DNA from: an uncultured Prevotella sp.
Lineage (GTDB): Bacteria > Bacteroidota > Bacteroidia > Bacteroidales > Bacteroidaceae
Assembly (NCBI GenBank): GCA_934219025.1
Contig: CAKQDG010000087.1
Location: 1 to 9,141, forward strand
Reading direction: 5' to 3'
Length of the DNA: 9,141 nucleotides
Below, piece by piece: positions 1 to 8,380 of the stretch; the first letter of the stretch is position 1; each line of letters starts with the position of its first letter. The translations under genes were made by a program, and so were the position numbers. The notes beneath the pieces were generated by a model. That model made no database searches. It was given only the letters and a program-made list of their open reading frames with translations, and was not told the origin of the DNA.

Positions 1-98
1 TTATGCTTCCTACGTGCAAATTTAGCGATTATTTGTATAAGCAACAAGTTTTTATTAAAATAAACATATTACTTGAGCGGAGCACACTGGAATTCGAA

Positions 99-1682
99 TC
101 AGATAAGATGCGTCACCTTTATTTTCTTGTATACTTTGTTAGACAGTCCTAACTCTGCCAAGGTGTTGTCCTTGATAATCAGCTCCCCCTTCTGCAAACC
201 GGCAATGGCTTGTTTTATTTCCTGGAAATCACGCCCTGATACACCAAAGAGGTCTTTTATCACGCTGTCGGCAATGGTCTGCTGTTTCATGATGAGCGGA
301 TACTGCGCATTGGCATAAAAGTCAAAATGCTTGCTCTTGAAACTGTCCATATTCTGCGTGGCAAGAATAATGCTCAGTCCCTTGTTTCTGCCCACGGCGA
401 TAAGGTTGCGAAGCGGATGGTTGTCGAAGTCAAGCATATAATGAGCCTCATCAATAACTGTGAAATGCCGGATTTGCACATAATCGTCGCTCACCGCCTG
501 CTTAGGCAGTTCCTCATAGATACTGTTAAGCTTCGAGATAATGAAATATACAATAGCCTTAGCTATCGGTCCATCCTTTGGAAAGGCATTCATCTTTACG
601 ATAAAGCACTCATCGATTAGACTCACCTTGTCTTCCGAAGCAAAGAGATTGTTTCTGATAAGCTGTTTCAATACCGACGTCACGCTGTCGTCCTTATCGG
701 GATTAGGCATCTTTTCCTGATACTTCTTCAGCATCATGCTGAAAGTGATGGGCTTTCCGGCAGTCTGCTTATAAGCGTTCACGATAGCCTCACTCAACCG
801 GTTGCTCATCGATGCGCTCACCGTAGCCCGGTCTATGGCACACAGAGCACTCGCCATCTCCGTAGAATATAGATTAATCTCGTTGATGGTCTTGCCCGAA
901 AAGTCCTTGAATGGCGTGAAAGGCAATGGAGCCTGAACGGGATCGAGAATACAACTTCTGTCCACATCAAACAGAGCCAGCCAATTGGCATTGGCCGGGT
1001 CGGAGAACTCCCCTTTGTAGTCGAAGAGCAGGAAGTTTACGGGATAAGGTGTGTCGGTTGAGAGAGTGCGGAATTGCTGTATCAGCACCGCCAGAAGATT
1101 TGTCTTGCCCGAGCCTGTGGCTCCCGCCACCAATATCTGGGCGTTCGACACCGAGCGCCCGTTGATGTTCAGCTTCGCCTCCATGTCGTCGGCATACTCG
1201 CCTATCAGCAGTTCCAAGGCTGGTATGCCGTTGCCTCCGCCCCTTCTGTTGCTCTCGGCAAAGAGGAAAGCATTCAGATTCTCGTCTTCAGAGAGATAAT
1301 CAATGCCGCGATATATTTCCTTTGCCACGATGCGGCCCACTATGCCCGAGTTCTGCCAGTCCACCTCACAATCCTTATACCTCAGTTTTAGCAATGCCGA
1401 GAAAAGCGACTTTTTGTTGTCTTTTGTAAAGAAACTTGGCATGATGCGCAGTGAAGTCTTCGACATCATAATCTGCGCCAAATCATCTGTATGTCTTTTG
1501 TCCGACAGACTCAAACTGGCTATCAAGCAGATACGCATCACCTTATTCATAGTGAGAATGCAATTCTTCTCTCCCTCTACCTGTTGCGAAAGGTTCAGCC
1601 GTCTTTCCAGTTTCTCCTTTAGTGGCATAACAGCATCTGTCATATCCTCCGCCTGCCGTATATTGTCTAATGCTACTTCCAT
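99..1682 (-). CDS. HerA/FtsK-type (DptH-like) ATPase with an N-terminal DndE-like domain
   Basis: This 527-residue protein ends the operon. It has two parts. Residues 1-145 lack ATPase motifs but resemble, from memory, the small DNA-binding protein DndE: a hydrophobic MRICLIASLSL helix at 49-59, SALLKLR at 95-101 and YRGIDYL at 124-130, with the same order and spacing as DndE's R-x-A-x-x-L-S-L, ALLK-x-R and HRGI-x-YL blocks. From residue 181 on it is a RecA-fold motor: Walker A GATGSGKT (187-194), FDYKGEF strand (220-226), Walker B VIDEAH (409-414), a candidate arginine finger in GRNKG (431-435) and the sensor ATQN (441-444), all typical of HerA/DUF87 ATPases, which form hexameric dsDNA translocases. 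It starts 11 bp after the stop of the DndD-like gene. The ATG at 1682 is preceded by an A-rich stretch and only a weak AAGGC, normal for Bacteroidales. Probable role: the DNA-pumping subunit of the defence complex. The ATPase call is firm; the DndE call is an inference. Confidence 0.9.
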   Translation of the reverse strand: MEVALDNIRQAEDMTDAVMPLKEKLERRLNLSQQVEGEKNCILTMNKVMRICLIASLSLSDKRHTDDLAQIMMSKTSLRIMPSFFTKDNKKSLFSALLKLRYKDCEVDWQNSGIVGRIVAKEIYRGIDYLSEDENLNAFLFAESNRRGGGNGIPALELLIGEYADDMEAKLNINGRSVSNAQILVAGATGSGKTNLLAVLIQQFRTLSTDTPYPVNFLLFDYKGEFSDPANANWLALFDVDRSCILDPVQAPLPFTPFKDFSGKTINEINLYSTEMASALCAIDRATVSASMSNRLSEAIVNAYKQTAGKPITFSMMLKKYQEKMPNPDKDDSVTSVLKQLIRNNLFASEDKVSLIDECFIVKMNAFPKDGPIAKAIVYFIISKLNSIYEELPKQAVSDDYVQIRHFTVIDEAHYMLDFDNHPLRNLIAVGRNKGLSIILATQNMDSFKSKHFDFYANAQYPLIMKQQTIADSVIKDLFGVSGRDFQEIKQAIAGLQKGELIIKDNTLAELGLSNKVYKKIKVTHLI

Positions 1683-1693
1683 AATGCCTTTTT

Positions 1694-3691
1694 TTATTGC
1701 TCTTTAATTCCGAAATATCCGTCTTCCACATGCGTGCTCTGGCTCTCCACATCCCTTATCAGCGTGTAAGACCGCGAAACAAATGGCTCCAGTTTCACGT
1801 AATCCTTGTCCTTGCGAATCTCCGATGTGGTGCACAGGAGGATAGTCTGCTCGGCAAGTCCCGGAAAATATTCCTCCATCAGCACATCACGGCTCTCCTC
1901 GTCGAGCACACCCATCACCGTATCAATCATCACTGGCGGATTATAGTCGCCCAAATTTCTCAACACCTTGAGCAACACCTGTATGAAGATTTGCTTGGAT
2001 GCCGCATTAAGTTGGTTGAGCGAAATTTCATTGCCAGCCTTGTGATACAGTCGTATGGTGAAATTCTCCATTGAGTCAGACAATACCACCTTGGCTATGC
2101 AGCCCTTGTAAGAAATCAGCAGTTTGTTGAGCTGCTGCTTCATGTCCTCTTCTATTTTCTCCTTTTTCCGTTTCAGCAAAGTGTCGGCAACGTCCTCAAA
2201 GAAAGGCTTCAGGCGTACCAGTGTGTCAAACTTCACATCTGGCTCCTGCTGAATCTGCACGTCAAACTGATGAATCTTGCGTTCCAGTTTGCCGATATTA
2301 ACCTGTCGGTCGTCATACTCCTTTTTCAGTGTGTCCAATTCATGGCTCACCTGTTCGTAAGCCTTGATGATTTCGGTGTTTCCGCTCACCATGCTCCTCC
2401 TCAAGAGAGCTATCTGACTAAGTTTGTTGTCATAATTCTCAAGCCGTTTCTCCAGGTCATACTTACTGTCGTTCAAGGCAATAAATTCATTCACGGCATT
2501 GGCATTGACGAGAGACTTCAAGGCTTCAAACTCGCTGTCGTCCAGAAAAGCATACTCGTCCTTGCTGCTCAACTCCTCCTGCTGACTGGCAAGATAAGCC
2601 AGCACATCCTCGCCAGACACGCTCTCCGGACACAGTAGCTTTGCTTTCAGATAACCGAGAATTTTTCCCGTAACCTCTCTCATCTGCTCCAGCGAAAGCA
2701 CTCCCTCGCGCTCTTGGCGCAAGGCATCCTTCTGGCGTATGATGTCGTTCACCTTGTTGGTGATACCTGTGGCAAGCTTCGGGAAGAACACGTTTATCTC
2801 CAGTGTCTCAACCACCTGCTTCAGTTGAGCGTTGTATCTCTTCGAGAGCTCCTGCGTCTCTTTCACGCTCATTTCCAGTTCCTGAATTTTGCGCTCCGTC
2901 TCGGCAGAATCCTTTGCCCCCTCCTTGGCTGCATCATATTCAGCCTGGATAGAGACGAGATACTTGTATTTCTCGTCTTGCAGCCTCAAATTTTCTGTCT
3001 GCTGCTCACCCAGAGTGTTGCGCTCCTCGCAGAGAGAGTTGTATTCCTCAGCCTCCTTCTGCGCCTCCAGTCGTCGCGCCGCCCATTCCTGCTGCAGATG
3101 TTCCGAGGCATTCTTCAGTTGCAGATACTTGTTGAAGCCCATCACGTTCTGTATGTTGTCCTTGATGATTTGGGCAAACACGTTCTCCTTCAGCAGTTCG
3201 CTCGACTGCATTGCGTCGAAGAGGAAATACTTCGACAGTTCCTGCGGCAGGTTGGCCTTGATGATTTTGTTCACCTGCTGCTCGTTCTCTGCCCGTTGTT
3301 GCGGCGGCATCGCCGAGCCATACACAAAACTGCTGCCGTTCATGTTCAGCAACACGCTCTCCACCGGCTTGTTGGCGGGGTTGAGCTTGTAGGTGCGTCG
3401 CAACAGATACTTCTGGGTCTGTCCCAGCACCATGCCCTCAAACGACAGTTCGAGCATGATGGTAGGCTCCACCTTGCCTAAGGCGCCATTGTTGAGCAGT
3501 TCCTGAAAATGTGCCTTGTTCTGTATTTTCAAGCCATAGAGTGCGCCACAGATTGCCTCAAACAGAGTAGTTTTTCCGCCGCCGTTCATACCGCCAATCA
3601 GAATGATGGGCTGGTCGGCCTTCACCGACAAATCCAGATCCAAGTCCAGATACGTCTTGTAATTCCTTATCTTGATGCGTTTGATAATCAT
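1694..3691 (-). CDS. DndD-like SMC/ABC-type ATPase
   Basis: A 665-residue protein from the ATG at 3691. I prefer this start to the GTG at 3703 because the protein then opens MIIKRIKIRNYKTY, the usual first strand of DndD/RecF/SMC proteins, and an AGGAG lies about 11 nt upstream. In GTG-based numbering (add 4), the order is: Walker A GGMNGGGKTT (37-46), a long charged coiled-coil-rich middle (about 200-530) with no CxxC zinc hook (one Cys, C358), a degenerate signature region LNQLNAASKQI (562-572), Walker B/D-loop VMIDTVMGVLD (591-601) and a switch-like LLCTTSE (622-628). The spacing of the last blocks and IDT-x-x-G-x-LD match DndD, the ATPase of DNA phosphorothioation. DndD enzymes are usually about 650-680 residues. 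No dndA, B or C is present, so sulfur modification is unlikely here. It probably forms an ATP-gated DNA clamp or sensor working with the adjoining HerA-type motor. A RecN/Rad50-like protein is the alternative. Confidence 0.87.
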   Translation of the reverse strand: MIIKRIKIRNYKTYLDLDLDLSVKADQPIILIGGMNGGGKTTLFEAICGALYGLKIQNKAHFQELLNNGALGKVEPTIMLELSFEGMVLGQTQKYLLRRTYKLNPANKPVESVLLNMNGSSFVYGSAMPPQQRAENEQQVNKIIKANLPQELSKYFLFDAMQSSELLKENVFAQIIKDNIQNVMGFNKYLQLKNASEHLQQEWAARRLEAQKEAEEYNSLCEERNTLGEQQTENLRLQDEKYKYLVSIQAEYDAAKEGAKDSAETERKIQELEMSVKETQELSKRYNAQLKQVVETLEINVFFPKLATGITNKVNDIIRQKDALRQEREGVLSLEQMREVTGKILGYLKAKLLCPESVSGEDVLAYLASQQEELSSKDEYAFLDDSEFEALKSLVNANAVNEFIALNDSKYDLEKRLENYDNKLSQIALLRRSMVSGNTEIIKAYEQVSHELDTLKKEYDDRQVNIGKLERKIHQFDVQIQQEPDVKFDTLVRLKPFFEDVADTLLKRKKEKIEEDMKQQLNKLLISYKGCIAKVVLSDSMENFTIRLYHKAGNEISLNQLNAASKQIFIQVLLKVLRNLGDYNPPVMIDTVMGVLDEESRDVLMEEYFPGLAEQTILLCTTSEIRKDKDYVKLEPFVSRSYTLIRDVESQSTHVEDGYFGIKEQ

Positions 3692-3705
3692 AATCCCATA
3701 CACTC

Positions 3706-3930
3706 CTATTTTATCTGAGCTATCGCCTCGGCGATAACCCTCATCGTGTCCTCGTCGTTCATCTCTATCTTGTCCACCTTGGCGGCATGATACTTGCGCA
3801 GGATTTCCTCGCTCATCCAGTCGAAGTCAATCTCGTGTTTCTCGCAGAGCGTCCTTATCAGTTCGAGGTCCTCGCGCCGTATGCCGTAGTGCAGGAATTT
3901 TCCATCCAGTCCTTTTGCCATAGTTGCCAT
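3706..3930 (-). CDS. Small defence-operon protein (DNA modification system-associated small protein type)
   Basis: A 74-residue, predicted all-helical, soluble protein with no signal peptide or membrane segment. I start it at the ATG at 3930 (MATMAKGLDG...), one base after the helicase stop codon; an in-frame ATG at 3960 would overlap the helicase gene by 29 bp and add ten residues that merely read its 3' end, and a second in-frame ATG lies at 3921. Visible blocks are LHYGIRREDLELIRTLCEKH in the first half and a second helix pair with EEILRKYHAAKVDKIE, ending in AEAIAQIK. I see no catalytic motif. Its GC (about 52% in the line I counted) matches the DndD gene and exceeds that of the helicase 3' end. 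I recall similar short proteins being named 'DNA modification system-associated small protein' in Bacteroidales; I could not check this. Being locked between the nuclease and the SMC-like ATPase suggests an adaptor or assembly role. Confidence 0.8.
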   Translation of the reverse strand: MATMAKGLDGKFLHYGIRREDLELIRTLCEKHEIDFDWMSEEILRKYHAAKVDKIEMNDEDTMRVIAEAIAQIK

Positions 3931-3931
3931 T

Positions 3932-6328
3932 TTATTTATATTTATCAGGAAAGAAAGCATCCCATCCTGTCAGATCTGTCGTATTATCTATAGGCATTGA
4001 AGAGTAATACCAGTTGTCGTCAGACTGATTGTGTATGATGATTCCTCCCATCAGATGCTTGTCTTTATTCTCTTCATTGTTCATATATTCCAATAATGCA
4101 TTATGCTTCTCCACACCATTCTCGTCGCTCCCCACTCCTTTTGTATCAAAGAGGAAAACCTGTCTATTTTTCATGCGAATAACATAATCAACATAAAAGA
4201 GCGACTTCTCGCCTGTCTTTTTTATATATGACACGGCATAATTCTGTCTGCCATCATCTCCGTTCTTATACCACCAGTCTATGCTGTCGCTGTTTTCCTC
4301 AAGGAAAGCCTCAAAATTCCGTTCTTGGAAAGAGTCGTTGTTATACCGCATATATGGCAACATGGCATGAGCGTGAATGCTGTCGTTCTCTGTATAAGTT
4401 GTTTCGTTATACTCGCGTATCTCCGGCACTTCCCATGTGTATTGCTTAAAGGAGCGCTCCTTTCGGTTTTTCTTCCTTAATTCTATTATCTTTGTATAAT
4501 AGGTAATGGCACGGCTGATGATAGCTGCAAACTTTCCCTTGTTTTTATTATAAAGAATAATACTCGGAACATCAGTTTCAAACACACCGAGATACTCTCC
4601 CATCATTTCGTCCATATACGAATGGAGGGTCTTCACGGCAAGTTTCTCATAGCCCGTTAGCAAATCCTTGTAGAATTTGTCGAGTGCCACATTCAGTTCC
4701 GACAGATTTTTTGTAAATGATATACGTTTGTTCTCATCAACAAATGTCACACCTACATCTCCCGTTATGTCAACATCCTTCAGTATATCCACCTTTATGG
4801 TGTGCTTGTCGAAACAGACATTGTCGATGCTCTCTGCCTGTTGCCTATTCTTTGCTACATCAATCATTATGCCTCCCTGCCCAGCATCTTCATTGCCGGA
4901 ACCGTCATCATCCCCACCGTCATCATCGGCAAAAGGGTCGGAATTGAAGAGATTCAACTGTATCGGTTGTCTGAACCAGGCTTTATTGAATGCTTCAACC
5001 AATACGGGATAGAAATCTGGTCCGAGACGGTTGCGGTCGGCACTAAGATACTGGCTGTATGTAGAAGTAAGAGCAACGTTGTTTAGTTTTTCGCGACGGT
5101 AAGAGAGAAGCGCCTTGGTGATATAATTCATGTCTTCGGCAACGATCTCGATGCGGTCACGACTCAAGTTTGTATAAACCCAACCGTGATTCAGAATGCC
5201 GTCAGTATAATAGTGCTGTTCGGGCATTCTCATGATTCTTCCCACTGTTTGCGTTCCGAACTCTGCACTCTTAATGTCGCGGAATATCAGAAGAACAGCT
5301 GCACGTGGACAGTCCCATCCCATAGCAATAGCCTGCTTGAAGAGCAAGACCTCTGTCAGGTTATAATTATCTTCCAGTCCGTTAGCCATATGTTTTTCGG
5401 TAGACAGCCATACGGCAAGCTTGCCATTGTCTACATTGATGTCGTATTCTGCATCAAGCCTTGCCTTCACCATATCCACAATAGCCCGTTCGCCAGCGTT
5501 CAGGGTTTCTGAATTATCATTCGGCAGCTGAATCAGCAACAGAGGATTTATTTTCACACCCTCTTTCTCGTATGTCTCTTTCAGCTCCTTTCTCTTGGCA
5601 AGCGCCAAATCCAGCAGATAGTCATTTTCTCCAAGCATGCCATCATCGGCATTCACACCGGCATTGATAGTGATGCCGTCTTTTATCATCTCTTCTTTTA
5701 TTACCTCCTCGCGTGGCACTATATACATATCGTCTGCCGTAGCCAAAGTTGCAGGCTTTGGCGTTGCCGAAATACGTATCTCCACCTTCGGGTTAAGATT
5801 CTGCAACACCTTTTCCGACTGCTTTGCTGTGCGACTGGCAAACATGTGCTCCTCGTCTATCACTACGATGAGGGGCAAATGATGCTCCTCCTTGGTGCGC
5901 TGCACAATATCGTAGAGGGAAGCAGAGTTCTCGGTGTCTCTCACCATCAGATTGCTGTCTTTATTGATACTCTCCCAATTGACAAAAAACACTTCTCCAG
6001 GCTTGATGTAGCCTTCTATAGAATGGTCAAGTTCATCATACATTACAGGCGAAAGGACATGGGTCTCAGAGAAAAAGTTTTTCATGCTCATATAGCTCTG
6101 CTGATGCAGTTTATTAGGGGCAATCCATATCACTGCAACCTGCCTGCCTTCTTCTGCCAGTTGCGACGCAAGGTCGTCGAGCATCTTGCTCGACATCACG
6201 GTCTTTCCCGAACCTGTCGGTGCCTTGAACACCAGTTTCTTTCTGTCGCCCGGTGCATCAAGCAGTCTCACTGTTTTCTTCACCAAAGCCTCTACGGCTT
6301 CTGTCTGATATTTCTTCTCCTGTATCAT
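3932..6328 (-). CDS. Type III restriction Res-like SF2 helicase with C-terminal PD-(D/E)XK nuclease
   Basis: A 798-residue restriction subunit. Helicase part: Q-motif-like YQTEAV (7-12), motif I APTGSGKT (36-43), motif II DEEH (158-161, in place of DEAH), motif III SATP (187-190), a MGWDCPRA block (336-343) and motif VI QTVGRIMRM (360-368). A low-complexity acidic linker (about 463-485, mostly D/G) follows. The last ~120 residues hold the nuclease core: VDY (D714) then FLFDTKG (D728, K730), the two halves of a PD-(D/E)XK site. Res proteins of classic type III systems are usually nearer 900-1000 residues, so this one is compact. In the family, Res translocates or slides on DNA with Mod and cuts when unmethylated sites are met. 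The start ATG overlaps the methyltransferase stop by 4 bp (ATGA), with GGAG upstream, so translation is probably coupled. GC falls from about 55% in the helicase core to 35-45% across much of the C-terminal part. Confidence 0.92.
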   Translation of the reverse strand: MIQEKKYQTEAVEALVKKTVRLLDAPGDRKKLVFKAPTGSGKTVMSSKMLDDLASQLAEEGRQVAVIWIAPNKLHQQSYMSMKNFFSETHVLSPVMYDELDHSIEGYIKPGEVFFVNWESINKDSNLMVRDTENSASLYDIVQRTKEEHHLPLIVVIDEEHMFASRTAKQSEKVLQNLNPKVEIRISATPKPATLATADDMYIVPREEVIKEEMIKDGITINAGVNADDGMLGENDYLLDLALAKRKELKETYEKEGVKINPLLLIQLPNDNSETLNAGERAIVDMVKARLDAEYDINVDNGKLAVWLSTEKHMANGLEDNYNLTEVLLFKQAIAMGWDCPRAAVLLIFRDIKSAEFGTQTVGRIMRMPEQHYYTDGILNHGWVYTNLSRDRIEIVAEDMNYITKALLSYRREKLNNVALTSTYSQYLSADRNRLGPDFYPVLVEAFNKAWFRQPIQLNLFNSDPFADDDGGDDDGSGNEDAGQGGIMIDVAKNRQQAESIDNVCFDKHTIKVDILKDVDITGDVGVTFVDENKRISFTKNLSELNVALDKFYKDLLTGYEKLAVKTLHSYMDEMMGEYLGVFETDVPSIILYNKNKGKFAAIISRAITYYTKIIELRKKNRKERSFKQYTWEVPEIREYNETTYTENDSIHAHAMLPYMRYNNDSFQERNFEAFLEENSDSIDWWYKNGDDGRQNYAVSYIKKTGEKSLFYVDYVIRMKNRQVFLFDTKGVGSDENGVEKHNALLEYMNNEENKDKHLMGGIIIHNQSDDNWYYSSMPIDNTTDLTGWDAFFPDKYK

Positions 6329-8244
6329 GGTTGCATTTCTCCTTCTTCATTAAAGTTTAGAGTCAACTGACTTCCGGTAGCGTTGTTTTCATCCGTGTCG
6401 TGTTCTCCGTTTTCCATATCGTCATTCTTTGTCAATGGTGCTTCATATTCGGTTTTCTGTTCTGGCAGTATATTTCTATAGGCATCATAGATAGCATCCG
6501 GAAGAGCACAAAGCTCCACCTTGTCGAGAACTTCCTCAAAGTTGTCGTCGTAGGCATAACGGGTATTCGAAAACACATAAATCAGTATTTTTCCTTCCAC
6601 ATCCATATTGCGGATTGTATCAGCAAAGGTATCTACCGTCAGCTCGTTGAAAATCACGAGCATCTTTGTTTTTCCATCATCAAAGTAACGGGCATATGAT
6701 TTCTTTAGTCTCCTTCCGGCAAAGTGTGTCTGCTCGGTATATACATTATTCTTTATACAAAGCAAATCTGTTGATGCGGCAACCAAAGCACGTCTGTTCT
6801 TTACTGTCTGCTTGCGGGGAATGAATTTTGTCCTATAGTAGCGCAGGGTGTTTCGGGTTAAGCCATGGACTTGCTCGCCATTAGGTTTTTCAAAACCCTG
6901 AATTACTCGTTTATTGCGTTCATACGTTATTTCTTCACATATATGTTTATCGTTACCTTCTGTATCTTTCTCTATACCTTGTACCAATATACATTGACGA
7001 TGACCACCATCTTCAGAATTCAATTGCATTACTGAATCTAAACTTGTTCCTGACCCAGCAAAAAAATCAAGAATTATTATATTCTTTTCTTTATTTGTAT
7101 AAAGCAACAATTTCATTAACAATTCACAAGGCTTTGAGAAAGGAAAGTCTATTGACAAATCATTTAATCGGCTTGTTCCTAACGAATTTATACAATCATC
7201 TATATAATTTGGCGGAACTTTTCCTTTTTCTTCAGCGTCTTTTTGATAACGCTTAGTATAAACATTCCAAATTGAAGGATTACCATCTTGATCTATAAGA
7301 GTTTTCCTCCTAACCTTCTTAAATACAAGCAAATGCTTTTGTCTTACGTAACTTTCCCACGACCATCTCCAACATTTATCATTATTATCAAGTGGTCTTA
7401 CAAATGCAGCATCTCTAACTTCCTTTGGAAAGACATTTCCTGGAGGAATTATAAAAGAATGGTCTGGACATTCAATATAATATCTTTGATTCGGACGAGA
7501 ATCCAAAGAACCTTGATAAAGAGATTTTGTACATTCATAATATTCACCAGCACGACTCCCTTCTGTTTCCATAATTGGAAAATCAGCAGTGTTTGGAGCA
7601 AAGAATCTATCTACCTTTTGCTTGTTATTAGCATAAACTAAAACATAATCTACTGCAGGAGAAAAGTGTGTACCTTTACCATTTCCTCGTTTCTGAACAC
7701 GTGAAACTACCGCTATTTGATTTTGTTCACCAAACATTTCGTTACACAATAGAATAAATTGTGCAACTTCATCTGAGCCTATTGAAATAAATACCACACC
7801 ATCATCTTTCAATAAAGATTTTGCTATACGCATTCTTCTATATATAAACGACAGCCACTTGGAATGACGGTAGCCATCCTCACGGTCTACAAACGAATCG
7901 TTGTAGACAAAATCCCTGTTCCCCGTGTTATACGGTGGATCAATATAAATCACATCGATTTTGCCATTATGGGTATAGCTGAGGGCGGTGAGAGCTTCGA
8001 GGTTGTCGCCCTCTATAAGGATATGGTTAGGGGCGGTGGCATCGTCGCTAATGATGGCACGGTCTGCCACTTCCTCAAGCACAGGCAGTTCGTCTTCGAG
8101 ACGCGCCTCAATCTCCTCGGGCTTGTCCTCCCACACAAGACCATACTTCTTTTGCGAGCGGAGCAACTTCAGCAACTCCGACTTCTCCTCATTCGTAAGA
8201 CCTTCGAGTTCATTTATCTTCTTTGCGAGTTCGTATTTGTTCAT
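6325..8244 (-). CDS. Type III Mod-like beta-class adenine DNA methyltransferase
   Basis: A 639-residue site-specific methyltransferase and the first gene of the operon. Motif IV DPPYNTGN (102-109) precedes motif I DFFAGSGT (393-400), the order of beta-class amino-methyltransferases; DPPY indicates N6-adenine transfer from S-adenosylmethionine. The region between them (about 170-370) is the expected target-recognition domain. Before motif IV comes an N-terminal helical segment (MNKYELAKKINELEG) typical of type III Mod. After about 465 an extra alpha/beta region (to about 590) and an acidic N/D/E-rich tail follow. Length is normal for Mod. No strong Shine-Dalgarno precedes the ATG at 8244; the start is chosen because the N-terminus looks complete and family-like. 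Residues of about 130-450 are encoded by markedly AT-rich DNA compared with both ends, suggesting exchange of the recognition module. It likely protects self DNA and, with Res downstream, sets the target sequence. Confidence 0.93.
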   Translation of the reverse strand: MNKYELAKKINELEGLTNEEKSELLKLLRSQKKYGLVWEDKPEEIEARLEDELPVLEEVADRAIISDDATAPNHILIEGDNLEALTALSYTHNGKIDVIYIDPPYNTGNRDFVYNDSFVDREDGYRHSKWLSFIYRRMRIAKSLLKDDGVVFISIGSDEVAQFILLCNEMFGEQNQIAVVSRVQKRGNGKGTHFSPAVDYVLVYANNKQKVDRFFAPNTADFPIMETEGSRAGEYYECTKSLYQGSLDSRPNQRYYIECPDHSFIIPPGNVFPKEVRDAAFVRPLDNNDKCWRWSWESYVRQKHLLVFKKVRRKTLIDQDGNPSIWNVYTKRYQKDAEEKGKVPPNYIDDCINSLGTSRLNDLSIDFPFSKPCELLMKLLLYTNKEKNIIILDFFAGSGTSLDSVMQLNSEDGGHRQCILVQGIEKDTEGNDKHICEEITYERNKRVIQGFEKPNGEQVHGLTRNTLRYYRTKFIPRKQTVKNRRALVAASTDLLCIKNNVYTEQTHFAGRRLKKSYARYFDDGKTKMLVIFNELTVDTFADTIRNMDVEGKILIYVFSNTRYAYDDNFEEVLDKVELCALPDAIYDAYRNILPEQKTEYEAPLTKNDDMENGEHDTDENNATGSQLTLNFNEEGEMQP

Positions 8245-8380
8245 AAGCGTTTGGCATGGCTTAAAGAACGCTTGTTAGTTCGCGTTCGATTTTATCGCTC
8301 ACCCCCAAAGCAGATAAATAAATGTATTAGATGTCTGTATATTCTAAAAGAAATTGGCGCAGGGGCTCTGCTCCTTGTTA

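Noticed and set aside
1..98. Terminator for the operon at the left edge
   Set aside because: No GC-rich stem followed by a T-run is visible on the minus strand in the 98 bases after the last stop.
82..105. tRNA-like T-arm (TTCGAAT within CTGGAATTCGAATCAG) as a tRNA end or attachment site
   Set aside because: The flanking bases do not form a 5-bp T-stem in either direction, there is no acceptor stem or CCA, and part lies in the HerA gene's last codons.
2714..3481. 255-codon open frame on the plus strand
   Set aside because: It is antisense to the coiled-coil gene; its Leu/His-rich product is the usual shadow of Glu/Gln/Lys-rich coiled-coil coding sequence.
3931..3960. Upstream ATG (3960) as the start of the small protein
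   Set aside because: It would overlap the helicase gene by 29 bp and add a stretch that only reads the helicase 3' end; the ATG at 3930 follows the stop by one base.
4860..4935. Acidic D/G-rich region of the Res-like protein as a repeat expansion or assembly artefact
   Set aside because: The codons are mixed, the frame is intact and it sits where a flexible linker between helicase and nuclease regions is expected.
7060..7066. A7 homopolymer inside mod as a phase-variation tract
   Set aside because: Seven bases is short for a slippage switch; it encodes the essential DFF of motif I and the frame is intact.
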